The notes beneath the pieces are model-generated. The model had not been told where the DNA came from, searched no databases, and was given only the letters and a program-made list of their open reading frames with translations. DNA of 59,772 nucleotides from an uncultured Sutterella sp. (GTDB lineage Bacteria > Pseudomonadota > Gammaproteobacteria > Burkholderiales > Burkholderiaceae_F): contig CAAEPH010000002.1 of NCBI GenBank assembly GCA_900757865.1, positions 1 through 59,772 of the forward strand, in the 5' to 3' direction. Both the position numbers and the translations under genes were made by a program. Of this stretch, positions 17,139-26,293 are shown one piece after another. Position 1 is the stretch's first letter. Each line of letters begins with the position of its first letter.

Positions 17139-17609
17139 TTAGAGCTTCGCCTTCAACTGTTCAAGCAAAGAGGCGTGAACAGTTTTATCAACTTCGCGAT
17201 TCAAGATTTGTTCTGCACCGGCAACCGCTAACGCGGCTACTTCATCACGGAGAGTATCTCGAGCACGCTGCATTTCCTGAGCGGCTTCAGCGCGAGCATT
17301 TTCAATAATGCGTTCAGCTTCGACCTGAGCCTGGGCCTTAGCATCATCAATGATAGACTGCGCGCGTTTTTCACCATCGGAAACAATCGTAGAAGCGCGA
17401 GAACGAGCATCGGCTTCAATCGCCTTGCCCTGTTCTGTCGCAACCGCCAAAGCTTGTTCGCCCTTACTAGCAGCAGCCAAGCCATCGGCGATCTTCTTTT
17501 GCCGCTCTTCGATCGCATGAATCAGTGGCGGCCAAATGTACTTCATGGTGACCCAAGCACCAAGGAAGAACACGATCATCTGAATAAACAGAGAGGCATT
17601 AATGTTCAT
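17139..17609 (-). CDS. atpF: ATP synthase Fo subunit b
   Basis: Subunit b forms the peripheral stalk. It has one N-terminal membrane helix (LFIQMIVFFLGAWVTMKYIWPPL), then a long Ala/Glu/Lys/Arg-rich helix from residue about 30 to the end that dimerises as a coiled coil. The length, 156 aa, matches E. coli. A 98-nt gap with a long hairpin separates it from atpE. Confidence 0.96.
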   Translation of the reverse strand: MNINASLFIQMIVFFLGAWVTMKYIWPPLIHAIEERQKKIADGLAAASKGEQALAVATEQGKAIEADARSRASTIVSDGEKRAQSIIDDAKAQAQVEAERIIENARAEAAQEMQRARDTLRDEVAALAVAGAEQILNREVDKTVHASLLEQLKAKL

Positions 17610-17626
17610 TGTTGAACCCCGTTCAC

Positions 17627-17666
17627 GTTAACTACACTCTCAGGCCTTCCATAGAGCGTAGTTAAC
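17627..17666 (-). repeat. Long hairpin between atpE and atpF
   Basis: GTTAACTACACTCT (17627-17640) and AGAGCGTAGTTAAC (17653-17666) pair over 14 positions with one mismatch around a 12-base loop. There is no T tract. In the mRNA it lies just after the atpE stop, a likely position for a structure that raises the level of the multi-copy c subunit relative to b (inference). Confidence 0.6.
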
Positions 17667-17707
17667 GGCGTCATTAGAAAAGAAAGACGTTTAAGCTTAT
17701 CTACTAA

Positions 17708-17947
17708 TTAAGCAAACGGGTTAGCAAAAGCGAACATCATAGCGATACCGACACCGATAAGGAAGGCAGCGTCGATAAGACCAGCAAGAAGGAACATCTT
17801 TGTCTGGAGGGTTTCCATGAGCTCGGGCTGGCGAGCAGAGGATTCGAGGTACTTCGAACCCATGATAGCGATACCAAGGCAAGCACCAAGAGCACCAAGG
17901 CTGATAATCAGGCCGCAAGCAAGAGCCACGAAAGCGACGTTGGTCAT
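17708..17947 (-). CDS. atpE: ATP synthase Fo subunit c
   Basis: This is the proteolipid of the rotor ring. The 79-aa helical hairpin has the Gly-rich first helix (GLIISLGALGACLGIAIMG), the polar ARQPE loop, and the second helix with the ion-binding carboxylate in GLIDAAFLIGVG. The carboxylate is Asp, and the Na+-type Gln/Glu-Ser ligand set is absent, so proton coupling is expected. Confidence 0.96.
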   Translation of the reverse strand: MTNVAFVALACGLIISLGALGACLGIAIMGSKYLESSARQPELMETLQTKMFLLAGLIDAAFLIGVGIAMMFAFANPFA

Positions 17948-18007
17948 TTTATTAAAACTCCTAAAACTTTATGATGGGGAGTAATGAAAGAAAGAAAAAA
18001 GTGACTG

Positions 18008-18832
18008 TTAATGACTGCTGTGTGCCTGGCCAATATAGACCAGTGTCAACATCATAAAGATGAAGGCCTGCAGTAAAACAATCAACACGTGGAAAAGCCA
18101 CCAACCTAAACCAGCAATGGCTTGACCAAGACTAGCACCCACCATCCCAAGAGGACCGTGCTCAAGCGCATAGCCTCCTAAAAGGGCGAGTAAGAAGAAC
18201 AACAACTCACCGGCATACATATTGCCGAAAAGTCGCATACCGAGAGAAACGAATTTCGCCAAGTACTCAATAATATTCAACAAAAGATTGAAGATCCAGA
18301 GAGCAGGGTGCGATCCGAAAGGCGCGGTAAACAATTCTACAAAGAAACCCGACAGGCCTTTGACTTTAATGCCATAGTAGATCATTAAAACCAACACGCC
18401 TAATGACATTCCTAATGTGCCATTCAAGTCGGCAGTCGGAAGCGGGCGTAAATGGCTCAGGCCCAAGGGAGCTGCAATTGCAGGAAGCAGATCCACTGGA
18501 ATCAAGTCAATGGCATTCATTAACGTGACCCAGCAAAACACTGTCAAAGCAAGAGGTGCGATAAACGTACGGTCACCATGAACGATGTTCTTGGCCTGAT
18601 TGTTGACCATTTCCACCAACATTTCGACAGCGCACTGCATCTTCCCAGGAACACCTGAAGTGGCCCTCTTAGCTCCAGCGCGAAGCAAAAAGAACATAAT
18701 CACCAACGTCAAAATAGCAAAGAAGATGGTGTCATAGTTCACGACAGAAAAGTCAACAATAGACTGCTTCGCCGAGGCGAGGTGAGCCATATGATGCTGA
18801 ATATACTCAGTAGCGGTAGGGGCGTTTGCCAT
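18008..18832 (-). CDS. atpB: ATP synthase Fo subunit a
   Basis: Subunit a supplies the two half-channels for protons. The 274-aa membrane protein contains the conserved Arg helix (FVSLGMRLFGNMYAGELLF), the NAIDLIPVD segment and a C-terminal ALVYIGQAH-like end. It is the first structural gene after atpI. Confidence 0.97.
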   Translation of the reverse strand: MANAPTATEYIQHHMAHLASAKQSIVDFSVVNYDTIFFAILTLVIMFFLLRAGAKRATSGVPGKMQCAVEMLVEMVNNQAKNIVHGDRTFIAPLALTVFCWVTLMNAIDLIPVDLLPAIAAPLGLSHLRPLPTADLNGTLGMSLGVLVLMIYYGIKVKGLSGFFVELFTAPFGSHPALWIFNLLLNIIEYLAKFVSLGMRLFGNMYAGELLFFLLALLGGYALEHGPLGMVGASLGQAIAGLGWWLFHVLIVLLQAFIFMMLTLVYIGQAHSSH

Positions 18833-18844
18833 GGATACCGATCC

Positions 18845-19210
18845 TTAGTTTTTCTTGAACAGAATTACAAAATAGCTGTTCGCCACCGCAATTATGGTAA
18901 AAATAAAAGCGGGCCAATGAAGATTTTCATATTGGCTGACAGCAATTCCCCAGAGAAGAATCACTATCAGGATTTTGACAAACTCCCCCAAAAAAATGCG
19001 ATAAGGACTAGCCTTATAGTCTTTTTTTGTCAATTTAGGTGTCGCTATAAACAACGCCAATACCGTGGAAGGGACAGCATATGCTAACCCTCCAAGCAGT
19101 GCAGAGACTCCAGCAGAACTTCCTGAAAACAGGAAGAACCCTAGTGACATCAGCAAAACGACAACATACTGCGTTAAGGAAACGCGTATTAAATCAGAAA
19201 ATATCGGCAT
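18845..19210 (-). CDS. atpI: ATP synthase accessory protein I
   Basis: AtpI assists assembly of the c ring or Mg2+ supply in other bacteria and is not essential. This 121-aa protein has four hydrophobic segments: about 13-30, 37-57, 77-95 and 100-118. The sequence matches the family in its LLGGLAYAVPSTVLAL region. The start is uncertain: ATG at 19210 has AAGG directly against it, and a GTG three codons earlier (19219) is also possible. It leads the atp operon. Confidence 0.85.
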   Translation of the reverse strand: MPIFSDLIRVSLTQYVVVLLMSLGFFLFSGSSAGVSALLGGLAYAVPSTVLALFIATPKLTKKDYKASPYRIFLGEFVKILIVILLWGIAVSQYENLHWPAFIFTIIAVANSYFVILFKKN

Positions 19211-19441
19211 CCTTAACACAGTACCGGGGGACTAAAATCGGAAGCATTCTAAGAGTTTGTAGCACTCAGAAACAACTAGCCGATGGTGTTATCAAAAATA
19301 CAGCTTTTGGTGTAGTTTTGGTTTTTCACCGTGCTCAATCAAGAGAATTGTTACAGATTTAACATTTCTCTCGAATCGGCACGGCACGCATGATAACACA
19401 TTGGCACTATCAGATATGGAAAAAACTCTATTCTCTTGAGT

Positions 19442-20311
19442 TTATCCTTGAATTTTATCAACGATACCTTGTAGCTGATCCAAGTTAGCAAACTCAATCA
19501 CTATCTTTCCCTTTCCCTTTTTGTTAGCGGTCAATTTAACGGAGGTCCCTAACGTTTCAGCAAGGCTTTCTTCCAATATCAAGTCATCCTTCGTTTTAAT
19601 AACCACTTTAGTATTTTGTTTTGGTTGATGTAGCCGTTTGCACAGTGCTTCAACCTGGCGAACATTTAACCCTTTGGCTACCACCTCTTTAGCTAGCATC
19701 ACCTGGTCAGCTTGAGACAAACTCAACAAAGCTCGAGCATGGCCCATATCTATTTGTCCAGCTTTAAGCATATTCTGAACCTCGGTGGCCAGATTCAACA
19801 GCCGAAGGGCGTTGCTGATGGAGGCTCGAGCCCGACCTATTTCTTGTGCCGCTTCTTCGTGGGTATATTGAAACTCTTCAATTAAGCGTTGAATGCCTAG
19901 CGCCTCATCTATCGGATTCAAATCCTCTCGCTGTAAATTTTCAATTAATGCTAACGCTAAAGTTTTCTTGTCATCCAACTCTCGCACAATGACAGGTACA
20001 GTTTTCAAACCCGCCAACTTAGCTGCTTGAAAACGTCGTTCCCCTGCAACGATCTCATATCTTCCCATTGTCAGGGGACGCACAATAATGGGGTTTAATA
20101 CCCCTTCTGCTTTGATGGACTCAGCCAATTCCTGTAATGAAGAGGTCAGAAGCTCTGTACGTGGTTGAAGCTCTCCGGGTTGAATTTGCTCTATCTTCAT
20201 CTGCATTAACACATAATCATCGCTAAGAGCAGGTAGATCCATATTATCCGAAGACCCAAATAGAGCGTCTAATCCTCTTCCCAATCCCTTATTTTTTTTC
20301 CCTTCTGCCAC
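19442..20311 (-). CDS. parB: Chromosome partitioning protein ParB
   Basis: ParB is a CTP-dependent DNA clamp that loads at parS and spreads. The 289-aa protein shows LGRGLDALFG at the N-terminus, the ParB/Srx motif EIVAGERRFQAAKLAG near residue 85-100, ENLQREDLNPIDEA, and an HTH around residues 140-170 (THEEAAQEIGRARASISNALRL). It has a dimerising C-terminus. It forms an operon with parA 23 nt upstream. I found no canonical parS in this window. Confidence 0.96.
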   Translation of the reverse strand: MAEGKKNKGLGRGLDALFGSSDNMDLPALSDDYVLMQMKIEQIQPGELQPRTELLTSSLQELAESIKAEGVLNPIIVRPLTMGRYEIVAGERRFQAAKLAGLKTVPVIVRELDDKKTLALALIENLQREDLNPIDEALGIQRLIEEFQYTHEEAAQEIGRARASISNALRLLNLATEVQNMLKAGQIDMGHARALLSLSQADQVMLAKEVVAKGLNVRQVEALCKRLHQPKQNTKVVIKTKDDLILEESLAETLGTSVKLTANKKGKGKIVIEFANLDQLQGIVDKIQG

Positions 20312-20334
20312 GTCAATACCCTATTCAACAATAA

Positions 20335-21099
20335 TTATTTCATGCGTTCTATTAGCTCTTCTGCGCAAGCTATATAAGCCTTCGCCCCCTTGCTGGATTT
20401 ATCATAGATAACACCAGGCAACCCATAGCTCGGCGCTTCTGCTAAGCGTACATTACGAGGAATAATTGTTTTAAATACCTTATCACCAAAATGCTCTTCC
20501 AATTGAGCACTAACTTGTTGCTGCAACGTAATCCGTGGGTCGTACATGACACGAAGCAAAGTAATAAGGCGTAATTGGCGATTTTTATCTGTGTAAATAC
20601 GGCGAACGGTACTAATGAGATCACTCAATCCTTCCAAGGCATAATATTCACACTGCATTGGAATGATGACGCCTTCTGCTGCGCAAAACGCATTTATCGT
20701 TAACATTGAAAGACTTGGAGGGCAATCAATGAGAACGAAATCATACTTATCTAATACAGGCTCCAACGCTTTTTTTAATCTCAAATCGCGATAATCAAGT
20801 CCTATAAGCTCCACTTCCGCGCCTGAGAGCTCACGATTAGCGGGCAAAATATCAAACTTTCCTGCCTCTGAGTGACAAACCACATCTTCAAACGATAGAG
20901 TGCCTAGAAGCAACTCATACACAGTCTTGGTCAGAGTACGCTTATCTACCCCTCCTCCCATCGTTCCATTCCCTTGGGGATCTAAATCAATAAGAAGGAC
21001 TCGCTGTTTTCTAGAAGCTAAAGCTGCGGCTAAGTTAACTGCTGTGGTTGTCTTACCAACGCCACCTTTTTGGTTAGCAATACATAAAATATGAGACAT
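20335..21099 (-). CDS. parA: Chromosome partitioning ATPase ParA (Soj)
   Basis: ParA is a Walker-type ATPase that binds DNA non-specifically and pulls the ParB-parS complex. The deviant Walker A KGGVGKTT is at residues about 10-17. LLIDLDPQGNGTMG and DFVLIDCPPSLSMLT complete the active site. Its 254-aa length, without an N-terminal HTH, indicates the chromosomal type Ib form. It is followed by parB. Confidence 0.97.
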   Translation of the reverse strand: MSHILCIANQKGGVGKTTTAVNLAAALASRKQRVLLIDLDPQGNGTMGGGVDKRTLTKTVYELLLGTLSFEDVVCHSEAGKFDILPANRELSGAEVELIGLDYRDLRLKKALEPVLDKYDFVLIDCPPSLSMLTINAFCAAEGVIIPMQCEYYALEGLSDLISTVRRIYTDKNRQLRLITLLRVMYDPRITLQQQVSAQLEEHFGDKVFKTIIPRNVRLAEAPSYGLPGVIYDKSSKGAKAYIACAEELIERMK

Positions 21100-21156
21100 G
21101 GTACTGATGATTGTTTGAAAACTCTCAATAGCTTTACTATACCAAACAGACCTTAT

Positions 21157-21813
21157 TTACTTAAGCATCTGGGCATTGAGTGCTAGCCACAATTCTGAAA
21201 ACCCTTGCCACAAAATGGCTACGCCTAAGCAAATCAGAATAAATGCAAAAATTCTTGCTAAAGCATCAGCTCCCGTAACGCCAACAGCCTTATTAACTCT
21301 GTCGCTATAACGGAAACAAGCCCAAATAGTAAGAACAGTTGCTAATGTCCCTAAAAGAGTTCCTACGATATGCGCAGGATCTCGGGGTAAACTCGTTCCC
21401 AATGCCACCGACACAGCAATTCCCCCAGGCCCTGTTGTGAGCGGTAGCGTAAATGGATAAAACGCCATCGATTTTAATTTAGCCCGTGAGAGTTCTTTCG
21501 GCTCTCCCACTTGCTCCTCCTGGGTAGGTGCATTAAGTGCATTCCATCCGGCAGCGAAGAGAACACACCCACCAGCCACTCTGAGAGCTCCAACGGAAAT
21601 TCCAAAGAAACTCAAAATAAGGTGTCCACATGATAAGCAGACAAGCAGGATTACCAATGAGTACACTGCTATCCGATTGGCAACAAAAGTTCGATCTCTA
21701 TCCGCTAAATTGGATGTTAGGGTACAAAAAAACATCGCTCCGCTGAATGGATTAATGACCGGGAGAAATGTCGAAAACGTAAGAACAAAAGCCCCTACAA
21801 TGGCACTAAACAT
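21157..21813 (-). CDS. MarC family membrane protein
   Basis: The 218-aa protein has six hydrophobic segments and the MarC/SNARE-associated-type pattern (FLPVINPFSGAMFF near the N-terminus, PFTLPLTTGPGGIAVSVALG in the middle). MarC was once linked to antibiotic resistance, but its function is unknown. The start at 21813 has AGGAGA upstream. It sits between rsmG and parA on the same strand, interrupting a pair that is usually adjacent in this chromosomal neighbourhood. Confidence 0.88.
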   Translation of the reverse strand: MFSAIVGAFVLTFSTFLPVINPFSGAMFFCTLTSNLADRDRTFVANRIAVYSLVILLVCLSCGHLILSFFGISVGALRVAGGCVLFAAGWNALNAPTQEEQVGEPKELSRAKLKSMAFYPFTLPLTTGPGGIAVSVALGTSLPRDPAHIVGTLLGTLATVLTIWACFRYSDRVNKAVGVTGADALARIFAFILICLGVAILWQGFSELWLALNAQMLK

Positions 21814-21884
21814 AGCTGTCTCTCCTGCTGACAACTTTTAAAAAGATGCGACGGTAAGGTCACCAGTATTTTTTATCAGCAACT

Positions 21885-22517
21885 TTATTTTAGGTTTTTT
21901 ATCACCACTATGTGTCGCGACTCATTTAAATAGGGAACACTTATCGGCTCCACTTTATATGAAACCGATGTTGGAAGATTTTTCAATTCTTCTAATGGAT
22001 ATGCGCCTTTTAACGCCAGCCAAGAACCATCTTTATCAAGCAAATGCCCCGTTAAAGATAGAAAATCCTTCAAACTTGAAAATGCCCTAGAAGTCACTAC
22101 ATCAAATGAGCCCTGATAAAGCTCAACACGAGAGTGCTGAACATTCAGATTTTTCAAACCCAACTCTATCGCAACCTGTTGAATAAAAGCCGTCTTTTTC
22201 GCAACAGCATCCAATGCAACGACCTCGATATCAGGGCGGAAAATAGCCAAAGGAACGGCGGGCAGTCCTCCACCACTACCCACGTCCAACACGTTCTTAC
22301 AGCCAATAATACGCTGATTAAAAAATGTGACAAAGGCTGCTGTATCTAATAGATGATGAGTCAAAATATCTTCATCGTTCAATAAGGCTGTCAAATTATA
22401 GGTTTTTCCCCACTTTTTTAGCAGCGAAGCATACTGGGTTAACTTAGCCACCGTAACGTCATCGTGGGGAAGCTGAAGGGTTTCTAGTCCCCTTTTCAAA
22501 CGTTCATCCAGAAGCAT
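21885..22517 (-). CDS. rsmG: 16S rRNA (guanine527-N7)-methyltransferase
   Basis: RsmG methylates G527 of 16S rRNA. The 210-aa protein contains KWGKTYNLTALLNDEDILTHHLLDT, the SAM-binding VLDVGSGGGLPAVPLAI, and the VTSRAFSSLKDFL motif. GAGAGGG precedes the ATG. It is 13 nt downstream of mnmG and in the same operon. Confidence 0.96.
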   Translation of the reverse strand: MLLDERLKRGLETLQLPHDDVTVAKLTQYASLLKKWGKTYNLTALLNDEDILTHHLLDTAAFVTFFNQRIIGCKNVLDVGSGGGLPAVPLAIFRPDIEVVALDAVAKKTAFIQQVAIELGLKNLNVQHSRVELYQGSFDVVTSRAFSSLKDFLSLTGHLLDKDGSWLALKGAYPLEELKNLPTSVSYKVEPISVPYLNESRHIVVIKNLK

Positions 22518-22530
22518 AATTGCCCTCTCA

Positions 22531-24438
22531 TCAAGAATTTTTCTTATAGTAAACCTTCCGTTTTAGATGCACCAGTAGCAATGAAATTGCTGCTGGCGTA
22601 ACCCCAGAGATACGAGATGCTTGACCGATGGTTTCTGGTTTAACAGCCGCTAGTTTTTGTCTCACTTCAAAACTTAACCCTGGAACATCTTGATAATTCA
22701 ACGTTTCAGGTATTTTGAGAGATTCATTATTAAGTGTTCTTTCAATTTCTCCCTTTTGGCGAGAGATATACCCCTCATATTTGATATCAATCTCTACTTG
22801 CTCTAAAACCTCATCACTGAACTCTTCTGTGCTCCAGAATGCCGTGCCATCCTTTTTCAGAAGATGAGATAAGCTCTGAACCTTGACCTGTGGACGGCTC
22901 AAAAGAGATTTCAGGGAATATTCTCGTTCAATATCCGTCCCTAGAACCTGTCTCGTACTCTCAGCGTTGACGATAGAAGGAGAAACCCATGTCTCTTTGA
23001 GTTGTTCTTTGGCTTTTTCAATCAGTTCCATTTTTCGGCAAAAATGTACCCAACGATCTTCAGAGATTAACCCTAAACGGTGTCCTTCTTCGGTTAAACG
23101 TCGATCAGCATTGTCTTCTCGAAGACTCAATCGATACTCAGCGCGACTTGTAAACATACGGTAGGGTTCCGTTACACCCCGAGTCGTTAAATCTTCAACC
23201 ATCACGCCTAAATAAGCCTGATTACGACGTGGTGTCCAGCCCTCTCGACCTTGAGCTAACAAAGCCGCATTGATACCCGCTAACAACCCTTGCGCCGCTG
23301 CTTCTTCATAGCCTGTTGTTCCGTTGATCTGTCCGGCAAAAAACAATCCACGTATTGCCTGGGTTTCTAGCGTTGTCTTTAATTTTCTGGGATCATAAAA
23401 ATCGTACTCAATTGCGTATCCTGGTCGCAACAAGTGAGCATTTTCCAAGCCTGCAATACAATGAATCATATCTAGCTGTACATCAAACGGTAAGCTAGTG
23501 GAAATACCATTGGGGTAATACTCTTGAACAGAAAGTCCCTCTGGCTCAAGGAAAATCTGGTGGCTATCTTTATCCGCAAAACGCTTTACTTTATCTTCGA
23601 TCGAGGGGCAGTAACGTGGACCAACACCGTGAATAATCCCCGTATACATTGGGGAACGGTCAAGATTGGCCAAGATAATGTCATGGACTTTTTGATTCGT
23701 GCGCGTTATCCAACACGGTACTTGTTGTGGGTGAGGTTGAGGCTGATAGAGCGAAAAATGTGGGACCGGATCCAAATCACCCCATTGTTGTTCGCATTTG
23801 GAAAAATCAATTGTCCTGCCATCAATGCGAGCAGGCGTTCCTGTTTTCAGACGTCCCTGTGGCATACCGATTTCTTTAAGACGTTCTGCCAAACGTATGC
23901 TTGAAGGATCACCGACTCGTCCTGCCGAGTAATGCTCGAGTCCAACATGCACCATGCCATTTAAAAATGTGCCAGCTGATAGAACAACAGTCTTCGCATT
24001 AAAGACAATACCGGTTTGCGTCACCACACCACAAACACGATCTCCCTCTAAAACAACATCATCAACAGCTTGCTGGAAAAGCCATAGATGGGGCTGTGAC
24101 TCTACCAGTTGTCGCATAGCGCGTCGATAAAGTTGTCTATCTATTTGAGCTCTTGTTGCCCGAACAGCAGGCCCTTTGGAACTATTAAGAATACGGAACT
24201 GAATACCTGCGACATCAGTGATCTGCCCCATAGCTCCGCCTAAGGCATCTATTTCCTTGACTAAATGCCCCTTTCCAATCCCCCCTATGGAAGGATTACA
24301 TGAAAGTTGCCCTACCGTGTCTAGATTATGGGTTATTAATAAGGTTTCACATCCCATGCGGGCTGAAGCCAAAGATGCTTCCAAACCAGCATGCCCACTT
24401 CCAACAACAATTACATCAAACTTTTTTGGATATAACAT
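22531..24438 (-). CDS. mnmG: tRNA uridine-5-carboxymethylaminomethyl modification enzyme MnmG (GidA)
   Basis: MnmG is an FAD enzyme that, with MnmE, modifies the wobble uridine of several tRNAs. The 635-aa protein has the FAD-binding VIVVGSGHAGLEAS at residues about 9-22, SCNPSIGGIGKGHLVKEIDALGG, and GLFFAGQINGTTGYEEAA. It also carries the C-terminal tRNA/MnmE-binding helical domain. ATG at 24438 was chosen because the frame's earlier TTG overlaps the mnmE stop. It is 7 nt after mnmE, so the two partner enzymes are co-expressed. Confidence 0.97.
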   Translation of the reverse strand: MLYPKKFDVIVVGSGHAGLEASLASARMGCETLLITHNLDTVGQLSCNPSIGGIGKGHLVKEIDALGGAMGQITDVAGIQFRILNSSKGPAVRATRAQIDRQLYRRAMRQLVESQPHLWLFQQAVDDVVLEGDRVCGVVTQTGIVFNAKTVVLSAGTFLNGMVHVGLEHYSAGRVGDPSSIRLAERLKEIGMPQGRLKTGTPARIDGRTIDFSKCEQQWGDLDPVPHFSLYQPQPHPQQVPCWITRTNQKVHDIILANLDRSPMYTGIIHGVGPRYCPSIEDKVKRFADKDSHQIFLEPEGLSVQEYYPNGISTSLPFDVQLDMIHCIAGLENAHLLRPGYAIEYDFYDPRKLKTTLETQAIRGLFFAGQINGTTGYEEAAAQGLLAGINAALLAQGREGWTPRRNQAYLGVMVEDLTTRGVTEPYRMFTSRAEYRLSLREDNADRRLTEEGHRLGLISEDRWVHFCRKMELIEKAKEQLKETWVSPSIVNAESTRQVLGTDIEREYSLKSLLSRPQVKVQSLSHLLKKDGTAFWSTEEFSDEVLEQVEIDIKYEGYISRQKGEIERTLNNESLKIPETLNYQDVPGLSFEVRQKLAAVKPETIGQASRISGVTPAAISLLLVHLKRKVYYKKNS

Positions 24439-24445
24439 TTTCTGT

Positions 24446-25813
24446 CTATTTACCAATGCAGAATTTGCTAAAAATAATGCCTAAGAGATCGTCAGGTACC
24501 GTTTCGCCTAAAATTTCACCTAAATTTCTGCCTGCCAACCGTAGCTCTTCTGCTACTAACTCCAACATCCCCTCAGCAGCTAAATCATCAAGAGCCTCTT
24601 GAATGTGTACGGCAGCCTCTTTCAAACATTGAAGATGACGATCTCTCGCCATATAAAGACCTTCAGACGTACTTTCAAGGCCTGCCAGAGATAATAATTT
24701 GTCGCGTAATTTATCTAATCCTTGACCCGTTTTGGCGGATAAAACAATAGCCGAGTCCGTCTTGTTTATACCTTCCGCTAAGTCAGCCTTATTCCAGATC
24801 GTTAAAAGAGGAACCTCAGGTCGGACCTGAGAAAGAATCTGCTGTAAGGTTCCTTCATCATTCGGTATAACACCAGAGGCATCTTGAATATGCAAAACGA
24901 TGTTCGCCTTAGCTACCTCTTTTAGAGCACGTTCAATCCCTTTTTTCTCTACGGTATTATCTGTTTCACGTATGCCTGCGGTGTCCACAATTTTAATCGG
25001 AACACCACTAATCGTTATCCATGTCTCTATTTTGTCCCTGGTTGTACCGGGAATATCCGTCACAATAGCAACGTCATCTTCAGCCAAAGCATTTAAAAGA
25101 CTTGATTTACCAACATTAGGACTACCTACAATCGCCACACAAAGCCCATCTCTTAGGATCTGGCCTCGATTGGCTTTTTGCAATATTTCCTGGAGCTCTT
25201 TTTGAAGGGCAGACAATCTTCTTGTAATTTGGCCATGCTGTAAATTTTCCACTTCCTCTTCGGGAAAATCTAATGTAGCCTCAATGTAAGCCCTTAATTC
25301 ATCTAAACCTACTCCTAAGCGATGAATGTGGGTAGAAAACTCGCCCGAAAGAGATCTCGCAGCAGCCATGGTTGCAGCACCACTCACAGCATCAATCACA
25401 TCGGCAACTGCTTCGGCCTGCATCAAATCAATACGACCATTCAAAAACGCTCTTTGAGTAAATTCTCCAGGTTCAGCCAATCGGATGTTAAAAGCCTGTA
25501 GTCGCTCTAAACAATCCCGCACAATCAACTGTAGCAATACTCCCCCACCATGGGCCTGTATTTCTAACACAGATTCTCCCGTATAACTGTGAGGTGCAGG
25601 GAAAAATAAAGCTAGAACTTGGTCAAGAAGTTCGCCTTCTTTATTACGGTAATTCACTAATGTGGCATATCGAGGTGCCAAAGAGCGTCCAAATAACTCA
25701 TGAAGAACCACATCATCTAATTCTTTTCTGAAGGACAGCCTCACTATACCGATGCCACCTTTCCCCATCGCGGTTGCGACAGCTACAATAGGATCTAAAT
25801 CAGACTTCAACAT
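24446..25813 (-). CDS. mnmE: tRNA modification GTPase MnmE (TrmE)
   Basis: MnmE is the GTPase partner of MnmG in wobble-uridine modification. The 455-aa protein has the tetrahydrofolate-binding N-domain (IVAVATAMGKGGIGIVRLS), a G domain with GSPNVGKSSLLNAL (near residue 229), DTAGIRET and NKADL, and the essential C-terminal CIGK. Upstream, a short gap separates it from a divergent small membrane protein gene. Confidence 0.97.
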   Translation of the reverse strand: MLKSDLDPIVAVATAMGKGGIGIVRLSFRKELDDVVLHELFGRSLAPRYATLVNYRNKEGELLDQVLALFFPAPHSYTGESVLEIQAHGGGVLLQLIVRDCLERLQAFNIRLAEPGEFTQRAFLNGRIDLMQAEAVADVIDAVSGAATMAAARSLSGEFSTHIHRLGVGLDELRAYIEATLDFPEEEVENLQHGQITRRLSALQKELQEILQKANRGQILRDGLCVAIVGSPNVGKSSLLNALAEDDVAIVTDIPGTTRDKIETWITISGVPIKIVDTAGIRETDNTVEKKGIERALKEVAKANIVLHIQDASGVIPNDEGTLQQILSQVRPEVPLLTIWNKADLAEGINKTDSAIVLSAKTGQGLDKLRDKLLSLAGLESTSEGLYMARDRHLQCLKEAAVHIQEALDDLAAEGMLELVAEELRLAGRNLGEILGETVPDDLLGIIFSKFCIGK

Positions 25814-25904
25814 ATTTTCCTCGTTCGCGAACGGACCACATTAGATAGAAGTGCCTCTCCTAGCCTCCGGCACATATCCATTCTCATAAAGCTGAGCTAT
25901 TGAC

Positions 25905-26195
25905 ATGCCCACATCAAAACACAAGCCTCCCAAACCTTTACTACCACCCGCATTAGTGGGGATTTGTTTAGGGATGATCCTCTCTATTCCTATCGCTGCT
26001 CTATTAGCGCGATATTTTGGTGATACTTACCACATTAGAGTCTGGATATATGGTGGAATATTGCTCTGGTGCATCTTGGGCAGTATCGTGGTATTCACAA
26101 AAACCTACCAATTAGAACAACAAACTCTCTCATTTCAACGCATCATTAAATGGTGCATTGTGATGTGGTTATGGCCACTATTATTGCTACATTAG
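25905..26195 (+). CDS. Small membrane protein, unknown function
   Basis: This possible 96-aa protein has a basic, Pro-rich N-terminus and three hydrophobic segments (about 15-35, 45-65, 80-95). It lies on the opposite strand to both neighbours, divergent from mnmE and convergent with yidC, in a gap that would otherwise be 480 nt. No clear ribosome binding site is visible before the ATG. I do not recognise the family; the amphipathic pattern argues for a real membrane protein, but this remains uncertain. Confidence 0.5.
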   Translation: MPTSKHKPPKPLLPPALVGICLGMILSIPIAALLARYFGDTYHIRVWIYGGILLWCILGSIVVFTKTYQLEQQTLSFQRIIKWCIVMWLWPLLLLH

Positions 26196-26235
26196 AGCTG
26201 AAAGTCTCTAATCAGCGTCACGATAAGAAATCATA

Positions 26236-26266
26236 GAAAAATCCCGGGGAAAGTTTCTCCGGGATT
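26236..26266 (-). terminator. Terminator of the rpmH-rnpA-yidD-yidC unit
   Basis: Stem AATCCCGG (26240-26247) pairs with CCGGGATT (26259-26266); the minus strand continues TTTTC. It lies 28 bases after the yidC stop and may also end the convergent small gene. Confidence 0.8.
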
Positions 26267-26293
26267 ATTTCTATATTATCTATGGCTCAAAGG

